Assembly (NCBI GenBank): GCA_019915135.1
Contig: JAHLMK010000022.1
Coordinates: 310,001-374,000, forward strand
Direction of reading: 5' to 3'
Length of the DNA: 64,000 bases
Source: Strobilurus pachycystidiatus
Lineage: Eukaryota > Basidiomycota > Agaricomycetes > Agaricales > Physalacriaceae
Positions 46,400 to 57,790 of the stretch are shown here, in pieces (the first letter of the stretch is position 1; each line of letters begins with the position of its first letter). Below the pieces are notes generated by a model. It was not told the origin of the DNA. It saw nothing but the letters and a program-made list of their open reading frames with translations, and searched no databases. The translations under genes were made by a program, and so were the position numbers.

Positions 46400-47275
46400 G
46401 CGCGGAACTGGTGGTGGGAGGAGATGGCGGCACGGACAGAGACAGAGTAGGTGACCACGGCGGAGAGGAGATAGAGATAGAGAAAACCCGGGCCATGAGG
46501 ACGTCTTTGGGTTTGAGGACGGGATGCTGGGGCGATTATTGTTGATTCTGCGAGAAGCCGTGGCCCAGAAATTGAGTAGGTGGTGCTCTAGCAGCAGCAG
46601 CACTTGAAGCCCAGATGGTGAGCTTAGTAAATATCGTGTCCCACGACAAAGCGCCCCCTCCAGAAGAGAGGAAGAAGCTATCTGGCACAATCTCGATCCC
46701 TCCACGCGCCATATAGCCTGGAGGTCGCCTAGAACGTCCGACAGTGCTTCCGCCATTTCGCCCGGAGTAGGTAGTGTTTCCGTACTCAAGTATGCAATGA
46801 CAGCTTTCCGAAGTAGACGCTCCTTCTAACGAACGGCTGCACTGAACTTGCTTTCCGATTCCAGCCCTGCCAAATTTGTCAGATGTAGCTGAAGCCAGAG
46901 GCGCAAAGTAACACACCTGTCGCACGCGTATTCGAGTCTATGATCTCTCCGTCTGCGATAGGATTCACAGTTTCAAGCCAGCGCCCCATCCTCAAGCATA
47001 GTGGTAAAAGGGCAAGCATGGCCGCATGTATAGCACCCAATCCAGAGTTCGTAGAGGCCTTGATGAGAGAATCAGCTTCCAAACTGGTCTCCAATGAGAT
47101 CCGAATTACCAAGTCTGTTTTGGGCACGACCGGAAGAATATTGTGCGCCGGAGTACTCAACAAATGAATCTCGTTCAGTAACGACAGCGACGGATCTTCC
47201 GTTTCGTTCCGAAGCAAGATAACAATAGTAGGACTGTGTCTTGAGAAAAAATCCAGCGCCCTTTCTTGGCGTCAA
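46400..47275 (-). pseudogene. NUP192: NUP192/NUP205 pseudogene, C-terminal segment out of order
   Basis: This piece reads LDFFSRHSPTIVILLRNETE, DPSLSLLNEIHLLSTPAHNI, LPVVPKTDL, SGLGAIHAAMLALLPLCLRM and GRWLETVNPIADGEIIDSNT, then after a normal intron KERLLRKAVIAYL and ETLPTPGEMAEALSDVLGDL. These are the last few hundred residues of the NUP192 family. It lies upstream (N-terminal side) of the middle segment, so the locus order is C-terminus, middle, Helitron, late-middle. Confidence 0.7.
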
Positions 47276-50229
47276 GATTGCCTCACCACGGTGATAATGA
47301 AGAGTGTTTACCTGATCTGTTGCTGAAGCGTGTTTGGAGCCTACCACATCGACCACGCATTCCCCAACGGCGACCCAATCGACTGCTTCTTCCTGGGTCG
47401 TGAGCATCGCGTTCAGGGACGTAGCTTCCCTCGTTCTTCAACTGCCAATCTACAGCGCCATACCACTCGCCGCACCAAATCCATATTCGAAATCCCGTAC
47501 CGTCAACTCGATGTCCTCTTTGGGAGGAACCCCGTAGGGCGGAACATTGTTCCGATTCCATATAGGTAAATGCGATAGATTATGTTCATGTTCAGGGTGA
47601 TGCGCAGGCTGCGTCAACTGTTGGTACTGCACTGCATGATTTTCGGCATCAGTGCCCATCGAGACGTGATTGTTGAAATTGGGAGGTGGGGCAGGAGAGT
47701 ACTCGGGATATGGGGAGGAGCAAGAGGAGGGTGTTCAGAAGGAGGCGACTAAGTTGCGCAAAGTGCGCGTGGCGGCGCAGAGGCGTCTGCCACCAGTAGA
47801 ACCCTTTGACTCAAGGTTAAGCCGGACATCGAGCCGCCTGGCGTGTTCCATTGCTGGCGCGACAGAGAGTGAGAGGTGGACGGATTTCGCGAATGTGAGC
47901 TAGCCTGAGAGCAGCAGGCAGCATCAAAAACGGCCCACATCTCTTGCGTCTCTTGCGGAGGAATCGGCACCCATTTCAATTTTTCGCCTGCGACAATCAG
48001 GTCAACGAACGATCGGAAGGGATGCTATGGAACGCACCTTTTCCAGCTGGGGGGTCAATCTGGGCTGCGGGGGTTGCCGTGGTCGGCAATTTCGCTGTTC
48101 CAACAGTCGTCCGGCTTCCTGCGTTGCCCGTACTACAAAGAGTCTCGTCAAGAAGGGCGGCTATCCGACGTCCGCTGACGTTTGAGCTGTTCCTGTTCCG
48201 CGTCATTCGCGACGTTCAATATTGGCGAGGGTGGTCGCGTAACAAGGATCACAAACGAGCTGGGTGTTGTCACTGGGACTTTGAAACGGATGTGTAGACG
48301 GTACTAAGTCTTAGTCGGCGTGGCGTTACTTGTCGATGTTCGCTGAACGTCGTTAGGCGACCGAGGGGCTCTATTTTTCTTGGGAAGATGTGCGTACGAC
48401 AGCCTCGAGGGAGCCACCATCGATATCGGCGAGCCCAAAGGGACCGCGAGTGATGAAGAGACGGCGCCGATAGAAGCAAAAGAGAGGGCTTCTGTCATGA
48501 GCTGAATATTTGGTATCTGTGGCAGGAGGAGTGTTGTCTTAAGGAGGACGCCGACGGCGTATTGTCGGTACTCCTACCCAGGAGCTCGACGCAGTGCATG
48601 AGTCCACCGGTTCACCCAGATGTGGAACATGACACCAGCTTCGTTCTTGCCGCAAGCTTCCTGTTACAAAAAAACTGAGCGGATGAGGGAAAATCATTCG
48701 AAAAAACTCACTGGTCATGAAAAAAGAAAAGCTACTGAGCAGGAACAAACCCCGAACAAAGGCAAAGCCCGCCGCCGTCGTTCCAGACCCAGTACACGCC
48801 AAACACCAAAGATTCCCTCGGCTTCGGAAAGCGGGCTGTTAACGCATCCAATGGACACCTGACCCGCAATTCCACCTCGTGAAAGAGGCGCTCGGAATGG
48901 TTGATGGAGGCAGTGCCCTCCCAGCAGTCGAGGATGATAAATTAAAACATCTGGCGGACGCTTGCGGTTGGGAGCTGGAGGTTGGAAAAGGAGCTGGGGG
49001 TTGGGAAAACTTGTCCGGGTCCCTGACCTCCGTGTTTGAAATTTGAAACTAGACTAACGTGTCAGGGGTTACCGGTTACCGGTTACCCTCAGTCTCCCTC
49101 AGTAAAAATCCCGTAGACTTCTGTCCATGTCAGTGTTGACACCATTGGCTTCCCTCGACTTCCGTCGACCCCAGTTGACGTTGGTTGACCAAAATACTGT
49201 CTCTTGTATATTGCGTTGGGGCTTCGCCGCGGACTTTGCGAAAAGAATTAGATAGAGTTCCGAGTTCGTCATTGTTTGTTTCTTGTTTGTCATGGAAGGG
49301 ATTCGCAATTGACATCTTGCGCTTTCTTTCCTTCTTTCCCCCATGTCCTCCGTCCACGAGTCGACGACGTGCAGTGCCATGCTGTCCGCTACTTCCCCTT
49401 TTCTTCGCGCTAGACTTGGATAGCCGGCGCTATGTCCATGACTATCAACGTTGCCCGTGAATGAACGATGCGCGCTGCCTACAACGGCTCAGCGGAGACA
49501 GGATCGCTCTCAAGCGGCTCTGCGCGGACGCCGGGAACGACACGCGTGAGGCTACAGGACAAGTAACGCGTCAAACGCGAAAATTTGGATACTAGGTGCG
49601 TGATATTCTGCTCTGGTGTCTATGTACACAGACCCACGATTACCTGCAGGCCTCCTTCCACGTCGGCTCCCGTGGAATTCTGGTTTGGTGCGTACACCTC
49701 TCTGCCTCAGATTCTTTGACTGACGCCGTGTTCCCTGCTACTTGAGCCATTGTTGCACTGTATCCGGACCTCATTCGCCTCGCCACCTGCCATCATCTGT
49801 ACGTGTCTATTTCTCTCATTTCCATCCTTACATGATCTCATTTGTCGACAGAACTCTATGAATCATCCACAGCAAACGGCACAGAGGTTTTATTCCACGG
49901 TAAGCAAGCTCACACTGATCTAGACTCAACTAATTAGTCTTGCCCAGATGCCTTCCACTTACTTTCGACATCGGGGCCACCAACTTGGCTTCTCTTCGCT
50001 GGACCACGATAGAATGGTCATTGTTGTACCATTACAAGTAGCTACGATGTCAATATATACCAATTACATTACTCCCATTGACCTCGATGGATCGGCATGG
50101 ACCGAATGAGCCGAGTCGATACATGTTCACGAGGGTCTACTGATGTCAATGTGAGGTCGATGGGAGTCGTTGATAAGGTCATTTTTTGACCGCTGGAGAC
50201 CTTGGTTGACCGCGTTGATCCACTGTAGG
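47276..50229. other. No confident gene
   Basis: Coding-like scraps occur on the minus strand at 47,290-47,650 (PKEDIELTVRDFEYGFGAAS and EEAVDWVAVGECVVDVVGSK in different frames), but no family was recognised. From 48,900 to 50,230 the DNA is noncoding and contains many GTTGACC/GGTCAAC-type motifs near both 49,130-49,200 and 50,140-50,240. Confidence 0.5.
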
Positions 50230-52171
50230 TCAACACGAGTCAATTTGAATAATGCAATGGTATGTGGGACCAGTCAAAGTCGTCATCATCTTCCGACTTG
50301 TCAATTGCATGCAACGTCTCAGAAAGTCCTGCACCTCAACCTCGCATAGCCTCCATCCGTGTCGTGATTCTCTGGAGCCAGCCTGAGCGCATATGCTGGC
50401 AGCCTTGTTTGAAGCTCGACTGAACGATGGTAGGATCACTGTAGTTCCGTCCTGCCCACATCCAACTAAGCCTATTTTCGCGATTACTTCGAAAAGAAAT
50501 CCTGATCTCTGGTCTCGCATGGGGCTCGGTATGACTTGAGTAGCGTTTGTCAAGTCCGAGGCCATCCAGAAGTTCGGTCTTTAACCTCTGGAAGTGGTGC
50601 AGATTTCTTAGTATCCCATCACGGATGAATCGTTCGCCATATTCGCGTCCTTTGTGTTGAACGATAGCCTCGAGAATTCGGAAGAAGTACTCCTGAATAA
50701 GATCGCATGGTTTGTGTTTTCCCTTTAGCCCAGAGAGATTCCCGTGGGACACGGAAAGCAAAGCCTCACGTAAAGCAGGGCTCGACTCGAAGTCAAGATA
50801 GAAGAGTGACTCGAGAACGTACTGCGCGTACTTGTTGTGCTTTGACCCGGCGAAGCAGTACATCATGACCTCAGCTGCTCCCACACTCGGCCAACATCTC
50901 CAGAAGCTGATGCCCATGCCGCTTCGCGAGATCGCATGGCATCGCGCATGAAGTCCTTATTATATCGAGAACACAATCGGCCATTGTACTTGGAGCTTCG
51001 ACCGCCGGCGAGACTCTGGGAGCATGTAAGGTGGATTTGCGGTGGTTGGTGAGAAGCTGCCGGAGGTGGATGTGGAAGCCGCAAGTGACGGTGCAGTCGA
51101 AGATGAGGAAGAGCCTGGAAGATCCATTGGGAACGGCGCTGCTGTAGGTATAACTACAGCTGTTGGTGCAGTCCGGAGGGTGAGTCTACGTCGGCAGACA
51201 GTGCGGCAAGCAGTGAAGGAGGATTCGAAGTTGTTGCAGAGGTCGGTGTTGACCACAGCTCGTCGACTCTCGGGGGCATAGAATTCACCGAGACATAACC
51301 ACTCGCCGCAAATTGGATGGCTTGTTCCGTTGTGTAGGCGTCGAGAAGCTCCAAGGCTAGCTTCTCGAAGTCTTCTTCCGTCGGAAGCTTGTCCTCTGAA
51401 GCCAATCGATCGATGACCTCAAAGATTTCCGCATCTTTATCAATCACAACGCCCGTTGTCTTGGCTTCGCGTTGCAGAATCAACCTAAAGTAGGAGATTG
51501 TTATTAGCATCCAGCACCACATCGTTCTAGGTTACTTACCGCCAACAGTCAAGGAGTCGCATATCCAGAACAAGGTATACCAGCTCGCTACCCTGATGGA
51601 AGTCATACTTGCCCTGGTCGACACGGATTGTACGTTCAATCTTGGAAGCGCTATGCCCAAGAGATGATGGATCTCTGCTTTGATACGAGCCAAGGTGCTT
51701 GTCAATCAAACGCGATAGATCCGTCCAAAGAGCATGCCACCACATGAGAAGCGGGTTTATGAGACGGAGACTAGTGAAGGGAGTGGGTGGATATTTGCGA
51801 AAGCCGCGTGCAGGTAGGCAAGCCGCACAGGTGTTTCGGTGTTTCGCGAGCATAGCTTGCAAAGGGGGCATTGCTAGTCTCCCGTAGGCAGACTCGATCA
51901 AAGCCGATACTTTGATCTGGAGGGACCGAGAGCGGGTCCGGCTGCTGCAACTTCGTCTGCCAAGTTTTCTGTTGGCGCATCGGCGGACTAGGCGTCGGCG
52001 GACCTGGCGATGGTGCCTCTGAAGTGGGCGTGTCTGACGTTGGTGCAAACCAGGTCGCTGTTCCGGCATCTCGCTACGAAGCTCGTCGTTCCAATATGCA
52101 TCCTCATGCTCAAAATCAAAGTCTAGATCGCATGGTTGCGTCTCATCAAGTGAACCTGAGGCTGGTGTCAT
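50230..52171 (-). pseudogene. DUF6589-family gene, frameshifted
   Basis: DUF6589 proteins are abundant in agaricomycetes and have no known function. Blocks on the minus strand include a start-like MTPASGSLDETQPCDLDFDF at 52171, FRKYPPTPFTSLRLINPLLM, WWHALWTDLSRLIDKHLGS, KIERTIRVDQGKYDFHQGSE and LVYLVLDMRLLDCWR. After an intron (about 51,485-51,535) come RLILQREAKTTGVVIDKDAE and TEEDFEKLALELLDAYTTEQ, a low-conservation linker, then DFMRDAMRSREAAWASASGD, VGRVWE, and MMYCFAGSKHNKYAQYVLES with PCDLIQEYFFRILEAIVQHK. The frame changes just before MMYCFAGS (near 50,870) and also near 52,060 and 51,020, with no intron that would repair them. It is probably dead, although well preserved. Confidence 0.65.
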
Positions 52172-52619
52172 GGAGTTATCGAGAGGAGAGGTAGGGCGGT
52201 AGAGGATGGGAATGTGGAGCGGTAAATCGAAGTCGCTTCCAAAGTCGTCGGAATCAGGAAAGGGACCGAATGTGATTGAACGAGTGAATGAGCCTGAGAC
52301 AGACGCGCTGACTGTGCGCTCTTGTGATGAGGCCTGAGCTGTTATCAGAAGGCGAACTGCGCGTTATTTGAGCAGGAGTAGTACCTCGGTATACCTGGAG
52401 AAATTGTTGTGATGACTCCAGTAGACTTGTCTGGCAATGATTCGTCTTCCAAGCGCTGCGGGGTGTGGTTACAGCTGGTGATCGCAAACTGGTGATCGCA
52501 AATGGCAGTCTGAGTCACAATCATAAGCGACGTGATGATAGGGCTTCTGTTCTGAAAACACGATAAAGAGTTCCACATAGATCGATAAGTACAGGGACCA
52601 TACGGATAAAATGCAGAAA

Positions 52620-55110
52620 TCACTTGATACGAGGACGCTTCGCCTTCTGCTTCCTGTTCTGGATCCTCAGACTTCTCTTGGGAGCTGGAGCTGCGTCCCC
52701 CTCGCCCTCGTCCTCCTCCTCGTCCTCCGCCTCCCTTCTCTCCTCGTCCTCCTCCTCCTCCTCATCCTTTGCCCCACCATTCGCCCCACTACCTCTCACA
52801 AAAACAGGGTGAGTGTCTTTGACCTCCCAATCGTGTCCGTGCTCAGTTCGATGTCGAACTCTTTTGCGAAAGCCAACGCCGAGGATGCTACCGAGGAACG
52901 CGATGCCATACTCATGCGAGATGTCAGTGAGGGAGGCCTCGTAATAAGCCTTTTTGCTGATTTGCTCGAGGGCACGCTCAGCAGTGCTAGTTACGACCTT
53001 CCTCGCCCCCGGGGCATCCGTAGAGCGGAGATCGAGATCAGCTTGTGAGTGACAGACCTTGATCTCAATAACGTCGGAGTGGGTCGATTTCAGGTTGAGA
53101 TGAGGTTTTGGTCGAACCAGTATATCGATGAAGCCGTTTCCTCCTGGCTTCTCCAAGGTGACTTCGAATTGATCGCCCAATATGCTGTAGAGGAGCATAA
53201 ACAACCCTACTTGATAGGTGATTTCGTATTGAGTGCGGGGGCGAAGTTTGGGGGGTATCTCGCGCCAGATTTCGTATAAAATTGTGGCGAACTCTTCGTG
53301 CTGACCCTTTTGAAGCGCCTCAGCGAGCTGATGCGCTTTGCCGTTGGTGTGTATAGGGTTGAGTTTGAATTGCTCGTAGATAAACTATAAATTCCGTTAG
53401 CATACAATAAAGACAAGAATACAATTGACACTCACCTTGTGGATCCAAGCGTAAAGAGCCCTCTCCACCTCGAGATTCGGTATCTTGTATTGTAGAGGGA
53501 GCCCCAAATCCGGCTCTCTTGCGAGAGTCAGGTAGCCGCAGGCGATTAGAGAATGTCCCAGCTTATAATTGGGATTTACGGATGTGATTTCGCGCTGGCC
53601 GAGAAGCTGAACCGTGTCTTCCAAAAACACCTCGCCCTTGTTGAGGACAATGTCATCTAGACTTGCCATGCCAGCATCCACGGAACCACTAGCTGGAAAT
53701 ACATGAGCTGGAATTTTGGGAGTTATTCACGAACACACACCACCGCTGTTGTAGTAAGATATTCCTCCGTCTCTCAATGCCTCTAAGACACTCTTGGGTT
53801 GGAACCAAGTGTTGCCTTGTCCAGGTACAAAAAAACCACCGTAGTAGGTCTGTAATTCCTCGAGAGGGGGGACAGGATCAGACGCATGATCTCTGAGGGT
53901 GGTTACTTCAAAAAGCGAAAAGCCAAGAAATTGGCTCAGATGACCCCTGACCCTGCCGGGGTGCCCAAGGTGATCGTACAAGTCTCCTAAGTGTATAGGT
54001 CGCGTCCATGGATAAGAAATTTGGGCCGTGTTGGAAAAGCCGCTGTGGCGATCCTGGTATGGTGTTATACCCATAAGAATGCAAATATCATGATTAGCAG
54101 TCTAGTCATATGTTATAAGAATACACCCTGGTAAGTATTGCGACACAGTACCTTGACCAGGGACCGGATGAAGTCCAGGATGGCGCTTTCCTTCTAGAGA
54201 GAAAATTTAACAAAGAAGGGCAAGAAGCGGATACGTGCTTACCTCCTTCCACTGTCTTTCATCCTCCTCATTGCCCCTCTTTTTCGCCTCTTGCAGTGAA
54301 CTGCTGATGCGAACGAGCTTCTGGTCATATTCATCAACGAGGATGATGACTTTCTCGTGCCCGTGCTCTCGGAGCTTGACACAGATATTTGATGCCAGAG
54401 GTTGGATTTGGTCGATATCGTTGTGGTTCAAGGGATCGAGTCCGGCCTTCCCCCCAACCTTGTCGAGGGCGAAAAACAGGCTTTTCTTGAGATTGTGCAG
54501 GGTCTCGTCAATCACCAACTGTTATCTATCAGTACGATCCCAATGGCAGAAGAATGTTAACGTACGTCGGTAAGGTCGAAGTACGCAGCATAGTATCGTT
54601 GATAATGCTCTCGGCAAAAAGGGGTATCCTTGGCGATGAGGGTGTATTTGAAGTGCGGATTGCACAGAATGTCTTCGTCACCTGGAATCCAGCTCGGCAT
54701 GTTGCTTCCCTTTCCAAAAAATTGTCTAGACTAAAGTGAGCCCATGACTTGAATAGTCGGATATGGATGTACGATGCCATAGAGAGTAATATTGTCTTGC
54801 CTGTCTGGGTGGGCGAATGAATGATAATGGCTGGGTTTGTTATATTGACGGCGGCTTTGAGGAAAAGAGTTTTATCCACGACGTCGGCCTGCTTCCCATG
54901 GAATTGGTCGAACGATTTGATAACTTTTTTCACGCCCGTGCGAATAAGGACTGCCTCCCTCTTATTTTTTGACCTGATCAGTTTTGAACTGTGGGAGGGA
55001 GTTTCAGTAGGGCCCATCAACATCGAGCTCGAGGATGCCATCGCGGGGGATGCTAACCACAATTTCAAAGTCAGAAGGACGCTGTTGCCAAAACCGGGTG
55101 TAGAGCTCAC
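52620..55110 (-). CDS. AAA-ATPase-like protein with PD-(D/E)XK nuclease domain
   Basis: The gene appears intact across about six introns. The N-terminal part matches Pfam AAA-ATPase_like: VDKTLFLKAAVNITNPAIII, the P-loop-like SPTQTGKTILLSMA, and after an intron DTPFCREHYQRYYAAYFDLT. Walker B is HEKVIILVDEYDQ. The middle (MGITPYQDRHSGFSNTAQIS, PLEELQTYYGGFFVP, PKSVLEALRDGGISYYNSG) is the usual helical linker. The C-terminal part is PDDEXK_9-like: GNGFIDILVRP with catalytic D, then VIEIKV carrying E-x-K, then GIAFLGSILGVGFRKRV. A charged low-complexity stretch (EEEEEDEERREAEDEEEDEG) and a basic nuclear-signal-like tail end the protein. In-frame alternative starts are at 55,110 and 55,041. The P-loop has T-Q in place of the usual R-R. 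Role unknown; related bacterial proteins occur in mobile or defence settings. Confidence 0.75.
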
Positions 55111-55272
55111 GGCAAAGGAGGGTATCTTGTAACGTTTGCTTTGAAGTCAAGGATCGGTTCGTGAAGAAGGAAAACATGGTGTTTAAATATTAAGTCGTGG
55201 CAATAACGAGGAAGCAGGGAAGGCAGTGGGCCACTGGTTGGCTTGCGCCCCGCTGAGACGGCCGAACCGCTG

Positions 55273-55322
55273 CCGGGCAGCATCACGTCATACAGATCCG
55301 GGCAGCATCACGTCATACAGAT
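55273..55322. repeat. Perfect 25 bp tandem duplication with CRE-like core
   Basis: Positions 55273-55297 and 55298-55322 are identical. Each contains ATCACGTCAT (minus: ATGACGTGAT), one base from the ATF/CREB site TGACGTCA. The pair lies 163-212 bp upstream of the AAA-nuclease start on the minus strand, so it could be a doubled bZIP site in that promoter (inference). Confidence 0.75.
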
Positions 55323-55558
55323 TTGGCTTATATGAGACGCTCGGTGATGTGGGATAAATTCATTCATTCGAATTGTACGATGTACCTGCCCTCGTCAACA
55401 TTTTCAGATTTTCTAGTAAACAAGTTTTGTCCTCGGGAAGTAGACCAGGATAAGTTAGCGGAATCTAGCAGTCGATCTAATTTCGCTCCTGTATCAAGAA
55501 ACCTTAACGGTTGGGAATCGACGTGGTCAGTGAAGGTACGGTAAGGAGAATGGTAAAC

Positions 55559-55918
55559 TTACCGTCGACCAAGTATTGGGGGCGGACCTACACAGCGCTG
55601 TTCAAAAATTGATAGGAGTAAGGTGACGTTCAGCGCTCCTTGTTGGCCTGGCAAATCGTCGCGCGTCTCCTTCTGCCCGTGGTGTGATTCAACTTTGGTG
55701 ATATTAAGCAACGCTGTCATGTAGTCAAGCACCCTGGTCAGAGCCGCCTCCGTTATGAATCTTAAGGCCGTGAGCACGCCGCGTGAGGCGGCGAGCTTGA
55801 GGATAACGAGTGTCCGACTGAGCACCGCCTCGCATTCATCATAGCGATCCTGGTCAGTGATGATCGATGAAAGCGGAGCCAGTGTCGCCTTCGGCAATGA
55901 GCTTGTCGACGTCATCAC
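55559..55918 (-). other. Unassigned open frame
   Basis: The 119-codon frame contains RYDECEAVLSRTLVILKLAA and RFITEAALTRVLDYMTALLN, which looks helical and protein-like. A neighbouring minus-strand frame further right reads FLLKGPTRFGDDVDKLIAEG. They may be exons of one gene, but no start or splice path was fixed and no family was recognised. Confidence 0.3.
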
Positions 55919-56111
55919 CGAATCTCGTTGGCCCTTTCAAGAGGAAGGAGACTGCCATAATAGCGCAGAGGGCAACATACCATCGTATCATGATCGTCGG
56001 CTGCAGGTTCCTGCGCCACACCTACTCTGCCTGCCATTTTGTCGAGCTCTGAGCTGAGATCATTGTTCGAGAACCGCAAAGGCATGTCCACAGAGAACTA
56101 GTCATAAAAGA

Positions 56112-56812
56112 GTGCTTCGAATTAGTGTGGACCTAAAGTATTTTCATCTCGCGTACGACAACGAGCATCGAACTATGCTACCGCCGCGGAATGACATACT
56201 TCGCGACATCAAGAGTAATGTTCGCGAGATACGCGGGATACAACTCTGTGGAAGAGATCTCATGCCGCTCGTCGATGGTGACATGAAAGCGCCGGCATCC
56301 TGTGTCGACGCATACGGTGCATTTGGTCAACAAAAGGCAAAGTCGGAAAAGAGGAGGAGAGTGTGACTTTGTCGCGTTCTCTTCTCAGCTGGCGCAATTT
56401 GTGAACGGAGACATCCCCGAAGACCGGATAGAAGGGACTGTGAGGGGTGTGATTCTGGACGCAGTCAGTTAATATATTGGAACATCGAGAAGTTCGGATT
56501 ACTGATGGACCAAGAATGCTAGGCCGTCCCGAGATGATTCAGGCTAAGCCAAGGTGGATGATTCCGTTGTGCGGCGGAGACGCACCGCATTGGGTCCCGG
56601 GGATGGTGGATTTTATAGCCCGTCGAGTCACCATATTCGACAGTATCTCCGAATTGGAGTCAGCCTCGCAGTGGGCAGAACCTGTGAGTCTTCATGAGTG
56701 ATGTGGAGGACAGAAATCTATACTGATGACCCACAGTTGTTTCTCGATGTCCTCAACCGCATCCGAAGCCATCTTGAGCTGGAGGCCGTGGATTGGGAGA
56801 ATAGCATGTAGG
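56112..56812 (+). pseudogene. Ulp1-like (C48) protease fragment
   Basis: Pieces read EIRGIQLCGRDLMPLVDGDM, KAPASCVDAYGAFGQQKAKS, and then KPRWMIPLCGGDAPHWVPGM with VDFIARRVTIFDSISELESA. The pattern H-W...FDS is that of the His and Asp positions of Ulp1/SENP cysteine proteases. An intron (56,679-56,739) leads to LFLDVLNRIRSHLELEAVDW ending at a TAG. The region that should supply the catalytic Gln and Cys is not recognisable. Frames change between the first and second parts. Such Ulp1-like domains are common in fungal transposons and their relics. Confidence 0.5.
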
Positions 56813-57529
56813 GTCCAATGCAAGTCTTGGCGCCGCCTTGTCTGCATGCGCGCCGCTACACTGCTCCCAGAGACGTACTGCTGTGGGCGCTGGTGATGGG
56901 AGAAGGCAAAGGACAATCGCTACACTCGATCGTCGTGGTAAGAAGCCAACTCAGTATACGTAGCTCGGACTATCACTCGAAATCAAACAGATGCAGCCAA
57001 CGAGGCATTAAGCGTCCGGATCGTTTCAGCGTCGACCTTGCCGAGAATGGCAGACGATACATCCCGCGGAGGCGCCGCTCAGTGGGGGGAGGTGCAAAGG
57101 GATGACAAATGCGACCGTTTGATCTATGGGACGGCCTGATGGATTTTCTCCTCTAACCAACCACCACGATCGTCTCGACCATGGCCGCCTCCCTCCCTAT
57201 CTCGCTTGATCACACTACGCCACAAGCCCTGCGCTCACGCAACGGCAACGACGATGCCGACAGAATGGCAGCACTGCAGAAGATATCGATAAACACCGGA
57301 CGGATTAATATGGACGACGCCAACAGGATTGGTGTGCACGGCAACAGGATGCGGAGAAACAGCAACTAGCACGGAGCGGATGGAGGGCGGAATTTGCGCT
57401 AGAGAGTGCGGAGAGAGGACTCCTAGGTGTGTTACACTGCGCCTTGTCTTTTTCTAAGTTATGCTTACCCGTCCGCTCGTGTTTCTTGGCAATTTCAGGC
57501 ATGGCCATGGCACCGCAATTCACTGCGCA

Positions 57530-57790
57530 AACTTAATCAGGGGCGCATTGGCACTGTTGTGCGCCCACAAAGGCGCGAAGCATCTGTTTTTCCTCGACTT
57601 TGACCGCACAAACCTGCCCGAACTTGAGTCGACCATCGAGAAGAAGTATGCGGATCTTACGATCCACGGGAACAGCGCAGACGTGACAGACCCAAGCGAC
57701 GTAGCGTCGAACCGTGGCAGCCAAATTCAGGCAGAGGGAAGCCTGAGCTCACACCAGGCGCGGGCACAGGCAGCGCAAGGGTGCGTTACA
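57530..57790 (+). pseudogene. Possible short-chain dehydrogenase fragment
   Basis: The reading LIRGALALLCAHKGAKHLFF, LDFDRTNLPELESTIEKKYA and IHGNSADVTDPSDV resembles the second strand and helix of an SDR Rossmann fold, but the glycine motif upstream and the YxxxK motif downstream are absent. The surrounding 325-codon frame is not SDR-like after this. The call is tentative. Confidence 0.3.

Noticed and set aside
11199..47275. Poor sequence quality as the cause of the many frameshifts
   Set aside because: UTP15, TCTP, the WD40 gene, the AAA-nuclease gene and the Tnp2 exons in the same window are free of such errors, and several copies also show large deletions and rearrangements. Read data would still be needed to be sure.
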